Source of the DNA: Desulfoluna spongiiphila | GTDB taxonomy: Bacteria > Desulfobacterota > Desulfobacteria > Desulfobacterales > Desulfolunaceae | Assembly: GCF_900101345.1 (NCBI RefSeq) | Contig: NZ_FMUX01000003.1 | Coordinates: 238,200-302,199, forward strand | Direction: 5' to 3' | DNA length: 64,000 bases | Shown: positions 30,259 to 38,691 of the stretch, in pieces | Numbering within the stretch: position 1 is the stretch's first letter | Layout: the number at the start of each line of letters is the position of its first letter | Position numbers and translations under genes: made by a program | Notes under the pieces: model-generated | The model's database searches: none | The model's input: only the letters and a program-made list of their open reading frames with translations | What the model was told of the DNA's origin: nothing

Positions 30259-31854
30259 TTACTTCATAAACATCCGCGGAAAGCCCATGAGGACCTTTCC
30301 GAGGCCCTTGGCCCGCCCTTTCCACGTCGGAGCGTACAGGGCCTGGGCCACACCCTTAATGGTGGCGTAAACCCTGGGACTGAAGGGATGCCACCACAGG
30401 TTTTTCTTCACAAAGGGAAGCACGTCCCGCACCACCACCTGGGATTCGGTCATCTCGGCAAAACCGATGGCACCGTGGGACCGTCCGATGCCCGATTCCT
30501 TGAAGCCCCCCCAGGGGGTCTCGGCAAGGCCGTGGCTCATGAGGTGATCGTTGACGGTGACGGCGCCGGCCATGATGCGCCGGGCAAGGGCGGCACCCTT
30601 TTTCCCTTTTTTTGTCCACACCGAGCCGGTGAGCCCCAGGTCGGAATCGTTGGCAAGGATAATCGCGTCGTCCATGCTCGCCACCTTCATCACCCCCAGC
30701 ACCGGGCCGAAGGTCTCTTCGGCCATCACAAGCATGTCGTGGGTCACCTCGATGAGCACCGTGGGCGGGTAGAAGTGGCCTTCCATGGGGTCCTTCGGGG
30801 ACTTGGACTGGGCATAGATCACCGCCCCTTTGGCCAGGGCATCGTCCACGTGACGTTTCACCGTCTCCAGCTGCCGTGAGGTGGCGATGGCACCTACATC
30901 CGTGGTGTGGTTGCGGTCGTAACCCACCCGCAGTTTCTCCACCTTGGTCTTCAAGATCTTCATAAAGGGCTCATACACCGCGGCGTGCACATAAATCCGC
31001 TCCACGCCCCCGCAGGATTGGCCGGCGTTCTGAAGGCCTGCCCACACCGCACCGTTCACCGCACGGTGGAGGTCCGCGTCTTCGCACACCAGCATGGCGT
31101 CGTTACCCCCAAGCTCCAGGGAGACCGGGGTCAGGGTCTCGGCCGCCTTGGCCATGAGGATTTTTCCCACGGGCACCGATCCGGTGAAAAAGAGTTTATC
31201 GACACCGGACTCCAGGAATGCGTCCCCGGCGACGCGGCCGGGCATGTTGATAAAACTGAACAGGCCCTTGGGAAGGTCTGCAGCCTCCAGGCACTCCTTC
31301 AAGGCCAGGCCCACGGCCTGGGTCTCCGAGGCTGTCTTGAGCACCACGGCGTTGCCCGCCAAAAGCCCCATGACCACCTCGGAGAAGGGAATACTGAAGG
31401 GATAGTTCCAGGGAGAGATAATGCCGATCACCCCAAAGGGCACCCGGTGAATCTTGCTCCACTTGTTGGCGAAAAAGATATTTCCCGGCATCATCCCCCG
31501 GGGTTTGAGAAAGCCCTTTGCCTTGCCGCAGTAGTACGTCAGGGCCATCATGGCGGGGACGATCTCGGAGACCAGGGCGTCGATACGCGTCTTGCCCACA
31601 TCCCGGGCCACGGTTTCGGCCAACTCGTCCAGGTTGGCCATCATGTACTCCCGCACCGGCATCATTCGCCGGACCCGCTCCTTGACCGGAAGCGCCGCCC
31701 AGGTCGCCTGGGCCTGTCGCCCCGCTGCAATGGCCTCTTTGAGTTCCTCTGTCGTGTGCAGGGGAGAGTGCCCGAGAAGTTCCCCCGTAACCGCGTTGCA
31801 GCAGGGGGTGGCTTCATTATCCGGTAGAACCTGTGCCTCCATGGAACCGCTCAT
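30259..31854 (-). CDS. NAD(P)-dependent aldehyde dehydrogenase
   Basis: A 531-residue ALDH-superfamily enzyme oxidising an aldehyde to an acid. The conserved FGVIGIISPWNYPFS, FTGSVPVGKIL, ELGGND and catalytic-cysteine motif GQSCGGVERIYV are present, as is the late EETFGPVLGVMKV. Most bacterial members with the GQSC-type centre act on succinate semialdehyde, benzaldehyde or fatty aldehydes, and the substrate here is not decided. The ATG has AAGGAGG upstream. A C-terminal extension after the usual core (KKNLWWHPFSPRVYATIKG to MGFPRMFMK) may be an amphipathic, membrane-associated tail, as in fatty-aldehyde dehydrogenases. Confidence 0.92.
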   Translation of the reverse strand: MSGSMEAQVLPDNEATPCCNAVTGELLGHSPLHTTEELKEAIAAGRQAQATWAALPVKERVRRMMPVREYMMANLDELAETVARDVGKTRIDALVSEIVPAMMALTYYCGKAKGFLKPRGMMPGNIFFANKWSKIHRVPFGVIGIISPWNYPFSIPFSEVVMGLLAGNAVVLKTASETQAVGLALKECLEAADLPKGLFSFINMPGRVAGDAFLESGVDKLFFTGSVPVGKILMAKAAETLTPVSLELGGNDAMLVCEDADLHRAVNGAVWAGLQNAGQSCGGVERIYVHAAVYEPFMKILKTKVEKLRVGYDRNHTTDVGAIATSRQLETVKRHVDDALAKGAVIYAQSKSPKDPMEGHFYPPTVLIEVTHDMLVMAEETFGPVLGVMKVASMDDAIILANDSDLGLTGSVWTKKGKKGAALARRIMAGAVTVNDHLMSHGLAETPWGGFKESGIGRSHGAIGFAEMTESQVVVRDVLPFVKKNLWWHPFSPRVYATIKGVAQALYAPTWKGRAKGLGKVLMGFPRMFMK

Positions 31855-32120
31855 CTGAGCCTCCTTTCCGACCCGTAAAACACGGACCCGTTGTGATGGA
31901 CCAACCGTTCATGCCTTGATTGCCAAGCCTCTCAGTCGGCCAGCCGGCCGACAACAACTCCAACCATAGCCTCCAGAGACAACACTGTCAATACACAGCA
32001 AAAAATGTAGTTCACAAAAGCAAAAGAGGTTCCCGGAACCGGCACACACGGTCCCAACGCATCACCTCAGGAGGGCCCCGGCGCGACCAGGAGAACAGCC
32101 CCTGATCGCACCCCTGCCCA

Positions 32121-33641
32121 TCACGAGAAACCGGACACTCCCAGCGCCACGTCCCCGTCCTCGCCCTCCACAGGAGTCAGATGCCACCGGGTCATGGCAA
32201 TGCGCTCCAAAAAGCGGTGGTCATGGCTGACCACAAGAAGAGCGCACGAGCACGTTGCCAGGGCCTCCTCCAGGCAGGTTACCGAGGGCAGGTCCAGGTG
32301 GTTGGTGGGTTCGTCCATGACAATGAAATGGGGATGTTTGACAATGCCCATGGCGATGGCAAGTTTCCTCAGCTCCCCCGGGCTCGGCTGCCGGGTATCC
32401 ATGAGACTGGCCGGAGGCGAACCCAGCCTGCGGACGAGGGTCATGATCCGCCCCAGCTCCTCTTCGGGCAACGAGCGGACCTTTTGGACAATTCGAAGGG
32501 CTTGGTCCGGATCTGTCTCCTGGGGCAGAAAGAACACCCGCTCTTCCGGAAGCTGGGTTCGGGCCAGAACGTACCGAATCAGTGAGCTCTTGCCCGTCCC
32601 GTTGTCTCCGGTGACACCCACACGGCCCGATGGCCCCATGCCGAGGTCCGGAAAACTAAGGCCTTTGTCCGGCGACAGGGCCATGGTCCCCCCGGGGACA
32701 TGGAACAGGAGGTCCCGTTTCGACCTGTTTTCCGGCAGCCAAATGCCCGTGTCATACCGCTTGACGACCCGGGTGTTCCGATGCGTTTCATGGGCCTGCC
32801 GTATCCTGCCGGCCAGGCGTTTCAAGGCCCGCCCGTCTGCCCCGTCCTTTCCTGAAACACGGCAGAGATCGATTTTGGCTTTTGTATCATGATCTTTTGC
32901 GTCAACGCCCCGTTTGGACCGCCTGGCGTGGGCACGGGAGGCTCGGTCTCGCCTCCGGGCCGCCTCCTGCCTGAGTTTTTTAAGGGCCCGGCCTGATGTT
33001 TCACGCTCTTTTTCCGCGGATTGCTCTTCCAGTTCGGACTGCTCCCGGCCCTGTGAATACGAGCCGGGCCGCATGCGCACAACCGGTGGATCCATAAAGA
33101 GGCACCGATCACACAACGAATCCAAAAGCTCCCGGTCGTGGCTCACCAAAAGACCGATGCCATCGAAGGCCTTCAGCGCGTTAAAAAGGAGCCCCCTTGC
33201 CCGGGCGTCCAGGTGATTCGTGGGCTCGTCCACCGCCAGCAAACGGGGCTGTTTCCAGAGGGCCGTGCCCACCTGGGCCCGCTTCCGCTCGCCATGGCTC
33301 AAGCTCTCCCACCGATACGGCCAGTCGTAGCCGATTTCCAGTTCCGAGACGAGGCGTCCTGCGGCTTTGTCTCCGGAAACGAGCATATCTTCCAGATCGT
33401 CGGGCATCCGGTCGGTGTCCTGACGGCAGTAAACCGCATGTTCCGGTGCCATGACGTGCCCGGAATCCACGGCGAGGGTTCCGGTGGCAAGCTTGAGCAG
33501 GGTTGTTTTTCCGGTGCCGTTGCCCCCCACGACACCGGTCCACCCCTCGGGAACCGTCGCGGAAAGGTGATCAAACACAGGCGAGCACAACGCCGGATAA
33601 GAAAAGGTAATCGCGTCAAAAACAATGGTTGAATGGCCCAT
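32121..33641 (-). CDS. ABC-F type ATP-binding protein
   Basis: A 506-residue soluble protein with two ABC ATPase domains and no membrane helices. Domain 1 has GGNGTGKTT, LSHGERKRAQVG and LLAVDEPTNHLDA. Domain 2 has GDNGTGKSS, SPGELRKLAIAMG and FIVMDEPTNHLD. The domains are joined by a basic, helical linker rich in Arg and Lys (ARRRDRASRAHARRSKRG). ABC-F proteins act on ribosomes in translation or antibiotic protection; the assignment to a subclass needs phylogeny. MGHST at 33641 follows GAGG and is preferred over the upstream in-frame start at 33686. Confidence 0.88.
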   Translation of the reverse strand: MGHSTIVFDAITFSYPALCSPVFDHLSATVPEGWTGVVGGNGTGKTTLLKLATGTLAVDSGHVMAPEHAVYCRQDTDRMPDDLEDMLVSGDKAAGRLVSELEIGYDWPYRWESLSHGERKRAQVGTALWKQPRLLAVDEPTNHLDARARGLLFNALKAFDGIGLLVSHDRELLDSLCDRCLFMDPPVVRMRPGSYSQGREQSELEEQSAEKERETSGRALKKLRQEAARRRDRASRAHARRSKRGVDAKDHDTKAKIDLCRVSGKDGADGRALKRLAGRIRQAHETHRNTRVVKRYDTGIWLPENRSKRDLLFHVPGGTMALSPDKGLSFPDLGMGPSGRVGVTGDNGTGKSSLIRYVLARTQLPEERVFFLPQETDPDQALRIVQKVRSLPEEELGRIMTLVRRLGSPPASLMDTRQPSPGELRKLAIAMGIVKHPHFIVMDEPTNHLDLPSVTCLEEALATCSCALLVVSHDHRFLERIAMTRWHLTPVEGEDGDVALGVSGFS

Positions 33642-33697
33642 GGTGTCCTCATCAATCGTCTTAGGGACGGTACAAAAATAAAACACACAAAAGCGAT

Positions 33698-33780
33698 GCC
33701 TCCGGCGGCAAGGTGAGCCACCTTGAAAGCTTGTTACCGCTGCGCTTTACCCCTCGTTCCTCGGGTTAAATCACATCGGC
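33698..33780 (+). repeat. Module B of the GCCTCCGGC element
   Basis: It starts GCCTCCGGCGGC. Hairpin I is CAAGGTG/CACCTTG. Hairpin II is partly mispaired (ACCGCTGCG with CACATCGG). No module A follows. The remaining sequence to 34343 contains a CGACGT/ACGTCG stem near 34149-34164 but no recognisable gene. Confidence 0.7.
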
Positions 33781-34343
33781 ATTCCTGGGTGATGTGTATA
33801 TTTATTTTTTGCCTGATCCCTTATGACCATGTTCCGTTAACGCCTAACAATGGTAACACGCTCTTTTTTCGGTTTGGTGTGCCCGTGGATAATGCGCCCT
33901 GCTGAAAAAAAGGGGTTCAAAAGCCATACGTGCAGATGTGGGTGGGGAAAACCGATGCGTCCAACGCGTCAGGAGGCTGACTTCAGCCGACACGCAAAAC
34001 CAAAAGAGCCGAGGGGAACGGAACATGGGAATGGTTATGGCTTGACGGCCCGAAAGCGGTCGCCCTTGTGTACCGATTCACATGATCTGGTCTGGTTCCC
34101 TTGGCTATTTTCTCATCGGTTCTTTCCTTTGACGGAGTAAAAGGGCCCCGACGTGAAGACGTCGAGGAGAGATCTCAAATCTTTATACCGGCAGAAACGT
34201 TTCATCAACGTTTTTCTGGCCTGCCCGTGTCGACGCTTGCATCGGCACAGGCAATTCCCGCGTGCCAAATCCTCGCCGATGTCGTATGACGGACAGAGGA
34301 CCAGGGCGTCGCCCGGAACAGGAAGACTAAGGAGCGTTTTGCC

Positions 34344-35054
34344 ATGAACCACCCCGACATCGACACCTACAAACAGGACCTGGCCGTGTTTCGCATCCGG
34401 GATTTGAACGCCCCCTGGCGGGAGATCCTGGACAGGGGAGAGCGAAAAATCCTGCCCAGGCACCACGAGCTGAGCAACGCCGACGAAAGCACCTTTTTCT
34501 TCCTCAACCGGGGCACCCTTCACCTCTCCTGTATCGCCGAGGACGGCCAGGAACGGGTGGTGATGATCATGGAGGAGGGAGTCCTCTTCGGTGAGATCAC
34601 CTTCATGCACAAATCCAGCGTCCATTTCCACAGCCTGCGCACCTTAACGGAGTGCGAGATCATCGTCTTTCCCAACACCCTTTTGGACGACCTGGCCTTC
34701 TGTCGGGAATACCCCCATCTTGTCCTCAACCTCGTCAAGTCCCTGGGTGTCAAAGGCGGGGCGTTTTTCAGCCAGATTTACGACTCCAACCTCCTGGACG
34801 CCCGGGGACAGATCTGCCGGATGCTCTCCCACATCTGGCGAGAGCAGGGGGAAAAGGAGACCGTCAACCCCGACCTCTCCCAGGTGGACATGGCCAATAT
34901 CCTGGGCATCCACCGAAGCAGCGTCTGCCGCGTTATCCACGAGCTGCGGGACGAAGGGGTTATCGGCCGGTTTTCCAAGACCCGCCTGGAGGTCCTGGCC
35001 CCCATCAAACTCATGGAACACGGCAAGATCCTCTGCCTTCTCGCCCCCGAATAA
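34344..35054 (+). CDS. Crp/Fnr-family transcriptional regulator
   Basis: A 236-residue regulator. The N-terminal cupin-like sensor domain (FFFLNRGTLHLSC ... VLFGEITFMH) is followed by the dimer helix and a C-terminal winged helix (VDMANILGIHRSSVCRVIHEL). There is no N-terminal four-cysteine cluster, so it is not an Fe-S FNR, and the phosphate-binding RSxA-type cAMP motif is not evident. It lies 317 bases upstream of a four-gene operon on the same strand whose leader has an inverted repeat, so it may control that operon. Confidence 0.92.
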   Translation: MNHPDIDTYKQDLAVFRIRDLNAPWREILDRGERKILPRHHELSNADESTFFFLNRGTLHLSCIAEDGQERVVMIMEEGVLFGEITFMHKSSVHFHSLRTLTECEIIVFPNTLLDDLAFCREYPHLVLNLVKSLGVKGGAFFSQIYDSNLLDARGQICRMLSHIWREQGEKETVNPDLSQVDMANILGIHRSSVCRVIHELRDEGVIGRFSKTRLEVLAPIKLMEHGKILCLLAPE

Positions 35055-35176
35055 CCCATAGACCTGTCGCCTTCCCATGGCACATCCCCATCCTTAGCCA
35101 GCCCTTTTGACTCTTTGAGGCCCTGTCTCTGGCCGTGGCCGTCCTTGGTCTCCTTTCCGGCTGTCCGACCCGCCCC

Positions 35177-35205
35177 TCTTTAATCAAAATTATTGATGAT
35201 ATAAT
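35177..35205 (+). promoter_or_regulatory. Possible regulated promoter of the sulfatase-like operon
   Basis: A perfect TATAAT (35200-35205) has only a poor -35 (TCTTTA) 17 bases upstream, suggesting activator dependence. The inverted repeat ATCAA-AATTA-TTGAT (35183-35197) fills the spacer and is a candidate site for the neighbouring Crp/Fnr protein. Nothing else notable is seen in 35055-35371. Confidence 0.45.
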
Positions 35206-35371
35206 TCAGTCAATTTTCAAAAAGTGTCTCATGTGAAGCAGAATTTTTCCGCCGGATGCCCTACCCTTTCCCCATTGTCAAACAGGTCCGCGGCGAGCCC
35301 GCAACGCTCCCGCCACCGGCAGGCATCACCCGCCGGACAGACAGACCACCTATCGTGCCGAGGAAACACAC

Positions 35372-36895
35372 ATGGCTTTCAACCGAGACAAGATCAAAAA
35401 CGTCGTCTTCATCATGCTGGACACCCTGCAGTTCAACTACCTGGGGTGCTACGGCAACGATAAGATCAAAACCCCCAATATCGACCGCTTCGCACGCCAG
35501 GCGACCCTCTTTGAGAACGCCTACAGCGAAGGGCTCCCCACCATACCCGTACGACGCGCCCTCATGACGGGCCGGTTCACCCTTCCCTACGGCGGCTGGG
35601 AGCCCCTCGCAGGTGACGACACCACCCTCACCGACATCATGTGGGGCAAGAACATGCAGACCGCCCTCATCTACGACACCGCCCCCATGCGGCTGCCCAA
35701 GTTCGGCTACTCCCGAGGCTTTGACTTCGTGGATTTCTGTCCCGGTCAGGAGCTGGACCACACCTCCTTTGCCGATGTTCCCCTGGACCCGGCCATGAAG
35801 CCCGAAGACTTCACCTCCGCCTCCATGGTGTGGGACAAGGAAGGCAACCTCATCGACGACGACAGCAAGCAGCTCTTAGACGAAATCGGCTGCTTTCTCC
35901 GCCAGCAGCAGCACAGGCGCACCGACGCCGACAGCTACGTGGCCCGGGTGGTCAACCGCACCGTGGACTGGCTCAAGACACGCCGGGACAAGGAGCGCCC
36001 CTTCTTCCTCTGGGTGGACTCCTTTGATCCCCACGAGCCCTGGGATCCCCCATCGGTCTGGAAAGGGGAACCCTGCCCCTACGACCCGGACTACGAAGGC
36101 AACCCCATCCTCCTTGCCCCCTGGACCCCGGTGGAGGGCCGCATCACAGAACGTGAGTGCGAGCACATCCGCGCCCTTTATATGGAGAAGATCACCCTGG
36201 TGGACGAGTGGATCGGAAAGGTTCTCGACAGTATCCGCACCCAGGGCCTCTGGGACGAGACCATGGTGGTCCTCATGTCCGACCACGGCCAGCCCATGGG
36301 CACCGGCGAGCACGGCCACGGCATCGTGCGTAAATCCCGCCCCTGGCCCTACGAAGAACTGGTCCACGTGCCCCTGATGATGCACATCCCAGGCGTTGAA
36401 GGCGGCCAGCGCGTCAAAAGCTTTGTCCAGAACGTAGACGTCACCGCCACCATCATGGATGTCATGGGCCTGCTCGACACCGAAAGCGGCGTCAGTGACC
36501 ACGGCATGAACACCTTCGGGGCCGAAGAGTTCCAGGGCGAAAGCCTGTTGCCCCTCATGCAGGGCGAGGTGGAGAAAATCAGAGATTTTGCCATCGCAGG
36601 CTACTACGGCATGTCCTGGTCCATCATCACCGAAGAGCACAGCTACGTGCACTGGCTGGTGGACGAAGAGGAGAAAAACAGCGTCGACTGCGTGGCCGGT
36701 TCCGAAAAGACCATGGACGAGGAGATGTGGACCTGCACCGCAGGGGCCAAAGTAGAGATGCCCGAACACAACGAGCTCTACGACCGCAAGGCCGACCCCT
36801 TCCAGCTCAACAACATCGCAGCCGACAACCCCGAAAAAGCCGAAGAGCTGCTCCAGAAGCTGAAACTCTTCATCGGCGAGCTGCGCACGACGTAA
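35372..36895 (+). CDS. Sulfatase-fold (alkaline phosphatase superfamily) hydrolase with Thr at the nucleophile position
   Basis: A 507-residue soluble protein of the sulfatase family (PF00884), without signal peptide. Metal-site segments are recognisable: MLDTLQFNYLGCYG at the N-terminus, VDSFDPHEPWDPP, and MSDHGQPMGTGEHGHG. The sulfatase signature, normally CxPxR with Cys converted to formylglycine, reads TIPVRRALMTGR, so the nucleophile position is Thr. Thr or Ser nucleophiles are standard in phosphoesterase members of this superfamily, so phosphoester, phosphodiester or phosphonate chemistry is more likely than formylglycine sulfatase activity. It is the first gene of a group with a thioredoxin, a thioredoxin reductase-like protein and an SLC13 transporter. 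Confidence 0.88.
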   Translation: MAFNRDKIKNVVFIMLDTLQFNYLGCYGNDKIKTPNIDRFARQATLFENAYSEGLPTIPVRRALMTGRFTLPYGGWEPLAGDDTTLTDIMWGKNMQTALIYDTAPMRLPKFGYSRGFDFVDFCPGQELDHTSFADVPLDPAMKPEDFTSASMVWDKEGNLIDDDSKQLLDEIGCFLRQQQHRRTDADSYVARVVNRTVDWLKTRRDKERPFFLWVDSFDPHEPWDPPSVWKGEPCPYDPDYEGNPILLAPWTPVEGRITERECEHIRALYMEKITLVDEWIGKVLDSIRTQGLWDETMVVLMSDHGQPMGTGEHGHGIVRKSRPWPYEELVHVPLMMHIPGVEGGQRVKSFVQNVDVTATIMDVMGLLDTESGVSDHGMNTFGAEEFQGESLLPLMQGEVEKIRDFAIAGYYGMSWSIITEEHSYVHWLVDEEEKNSVDCVAGSEKTMDEEMWTCTAGAKVEMPEHNELYDRKADPFQLNNIAADNPEKAEELLQKLKLFIGELRTT

Positions 36896-36905
36896 GCACG
36901 AAAAC

Positions 36906-37193
36906 GCCTCCGGCAGCCCTGCCGGGGGCCAAACTTTTGAAACGTTTGACAAACAGTTTTTAAAGGCCACACCGATTCTCCGAGACTTGCCAACAGAACC
37001 GATGCGCCAAACTCGCTTACATTCGCCCCAGCCTTTCGCTTTATCAGGGTCACAAGAAAGGCTGGAGCAACCGAAATGTCTGCAGGTCAAACGGTTATCC
37101 ACGGACGAAGCCCGTCAGCAAATGTGTAGGGGCGGAGCCCCGGAGCATTTGCGAACTTGGGTTCCAAGGGCTCAGCCCTTGGCCGCCGGAGGC
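36906..37193. repeat. GCCTCCGGC composite element, enlarged divergent copy
   Basis: Module A (36906-36956) is followed about 160 bases later by a divergent module B (37118-37193). The latter's hairpin II is GCAAATG (37118-37124) with CATTTGC (37146-37152) around GGGGC/GCCCC, and its hairpin I is CCAAGGGC/GCCCTTGG. It ends GCCGCCGGAGGC. The sequence differs from other copies, but the fold is kept. Confidence 0.75.
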
Positions 37194-37240
37194 ATACTGA
37201 ATTCTTTAAAAAAATATGCATTTAGTTGCAGGAGACCATC

Positions 37241-37549
37241 ATGTTTACCACCCTTGACGACAGCACCTACAAAAGCGCCATCTCCGGAACCGACGCCGGG
37301 ATCCTCATCTGCTTCAAAGAGCAGTGCCCCCACTGCAAGAACATGGAAAAGGTGCTGGAAAAATTCTCCAAAAAAAATGAGGGCGTGAGCTTTTACAACA
37401 TGGATTCCGAAGCAAACCCCGATGCCAGGGAAGAGCTTGGAGCCCAGCGCGCCCCCACCCTCTTTGTGATCAAAGGGGGGGCCATCGTCGCCACGAAGGC
37501 GGGCCTCATGAACCCCAAGGAGATGACCGCTTTTTATAAAAACGCCTAA
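37241..37549 (+). CDS. Thioredoxin-like protein with CPHC active site
   Basis: A 102-residue cytoplasmic thioredoxin-fold protein. The redox motif is EQCPHCKNM (CPHC instead of the usual CGPC), and the conserved cis-proline is in RAPTLFVIKGG. ATG 37241 has AGGAG upstream. CPHC is the active site of DsbA and occurs in some anaerobe thioredoxins; it generally gives a more oxidising couple. The next gene encodes a thioredoxin reductase-like protein, a natural partner, separated by a module B element copy. Confidence 0.88.
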   Translation: MFTTLDDSTYKSAISGTDAGILICFKEQCPHCKNMEKVLEKFSKKNEGVSFYNMDSEANPDAREELGAQRAPTLFVIKGGAIVATKAGLMNPKEMTAFYKNA

Positions 37550-37558
37550 TGTTGTAAG

Positions 37559-37643
37559 GCGGATGTGATTTTCTCCGAGGAACGAGGGGGGAAGCACATT
37601 CGCAACCTGGGGTCCAGGGGATCATCCCCTGGCCGCCGGAGGC
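37559..37643 (-). repeat. Module B of the GCCTCCGGC element
   Basis: Hairpin II is GCGGATGTG with CACATTCGC, and hairpin I is CCAGGGGA/TCCCCTGG. It ends GCCGCCGGAGGC. It lies between the thioredoxin and reductase-like genes, ten bases after the thioredoxin stop. Confidence 0.75.
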
Positions 37644-37755
37644 ATGCTTTAGAAGGCACGTCTTTCTGCCAGCAATCCCCCCACATGATCGCGACGTGTG
37701 GACCCTTTGTTTCGCCCTGCCGGGGTGAAGCGCACCTTGATTTGGAGAGATACAG

Positions 37756-38691
37756 ATGAAACCGGAACAACACGTCGACCTGGTCATTGTCGGGGGAGGC
37801 CCCGCAGGCATGACCGCCGCCATCTATGCGGCCCAGGCCAATTTACACACCGTGATCCTTGAAGAGAGCGTCACCGGCGGGCTCGTCAATTCCACCCACA
37901 CGGTGCAGAACGTCCCCTCCTACCCGAACATCCACGGCATGGAGCTGGTGGAGAAGATGCGCGCCCATGTGGACAGCCTCTCCGTGCCCGTGGAAGAGGT
38001 ATGCGAGATCGAGGCCCTCAGCCTTGAAGGGGAGATGAAAACCGTTGAGACCGACGAGGAGGTCTACCACAGTAAAGCGGTGATCCTTGCCACCGGGCGA
38101 AAACCCGTGCCCCTTGACCTTCCCCACGAATGCGATGAGGTGCACTACTGCGCTGTCTGCGACGGCGGTGCCTACAAAGGCAAACGCGTCCTGGTCCTGG
38201 GCGGCGGCAACAGCGCCTTTGACGAAAGCCTCTACCTGCTTCAGATAGGTGTCTCCCACCTCACCCTCGTGGAGACCGAAGACCGTTTCTTTGCCGCCGA
38301 ATCCACGCAAAAGCAGCTCCTGGCCCATGACCGGACCGACGCCCGCACCGGCACAAAACTGGTGGACCTCCGTCTCGACAAAGGCCGCCTCACCGGCGCC
38401 GTCGTCGAAAACCTCGCCACAGGGGAGCAGGAAACCCTCCCCGTGGACGGGGTCTTTGTCTTCCTCGGCCAGACCCCCAACAATGATCTTTTCAGGGACC
38501 AGGTGGCCTTAAACGACAAAGGCTACATCCTGGCCGGGGCCGACATGGGCACCGACATCCCCGGTGTGTACGGCGCCGGAGACATCAATGAAAAGGTATA
38601 CCGGCAGATTACCACCGCCATGGGTGACGCAACGGTTGCAGCACTCTCCGTTGAACGCTATATTCGCAACCTCAAAGGGAACGTATCATGA
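37756..38691 (+). CDS. Thioredoxin reductase-like flavoprotein lacking the NADPH signature
   Basis: A 311-residue FAD protein with the two-domain thioredoxin reductase fold: FAD motif VIVGGGPAGMTAAIYA, redox motif CAVCDGGAYKG (Cys about 133 and 136) and C-terminal FAD contact GVYGAGDINEKVYRQI. In NADPH-dependent enzymes the second Rossmann domain has HRRxxxR. Here the matching stretch is VETEDRFFA, so the arginines that hold the NADPH phosphate are absent. Known enzymes of this kind use ferredoxin (clostridial FFTR) or unknown donors (DFTR). It is paired with a CPHC thioredoxin gene and overlaps the transporter gene start (ATGA). Confidence 0.88.
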   Translation: MKPEQHVDLVIVGGGPAGMTAAIYAAQANLHTVILEESVTGGLVNSTHTVQNVPSYPNIHGMELVEKMRAHVDSLSVPVEEVCEIEALSLEGEMKTVETDEEVYHSKAVILATGRKPVPLDLPHECDEVHYCAVCDGGAYKGKRVLVLGGGNSAFDESLYLLQIGVSHLTLVETEDRFFAAESTQKQLLAHDRTDARTGTKLVDLRLDKGRLTGAVVENLATGEQETLPVDGVFVFLGQTPNNDLFRDQVALNDKGYILAGADMGTDIPGVYGAGDINEKVYRQITTAMGDATVAALSVERYIRNLKGNVS

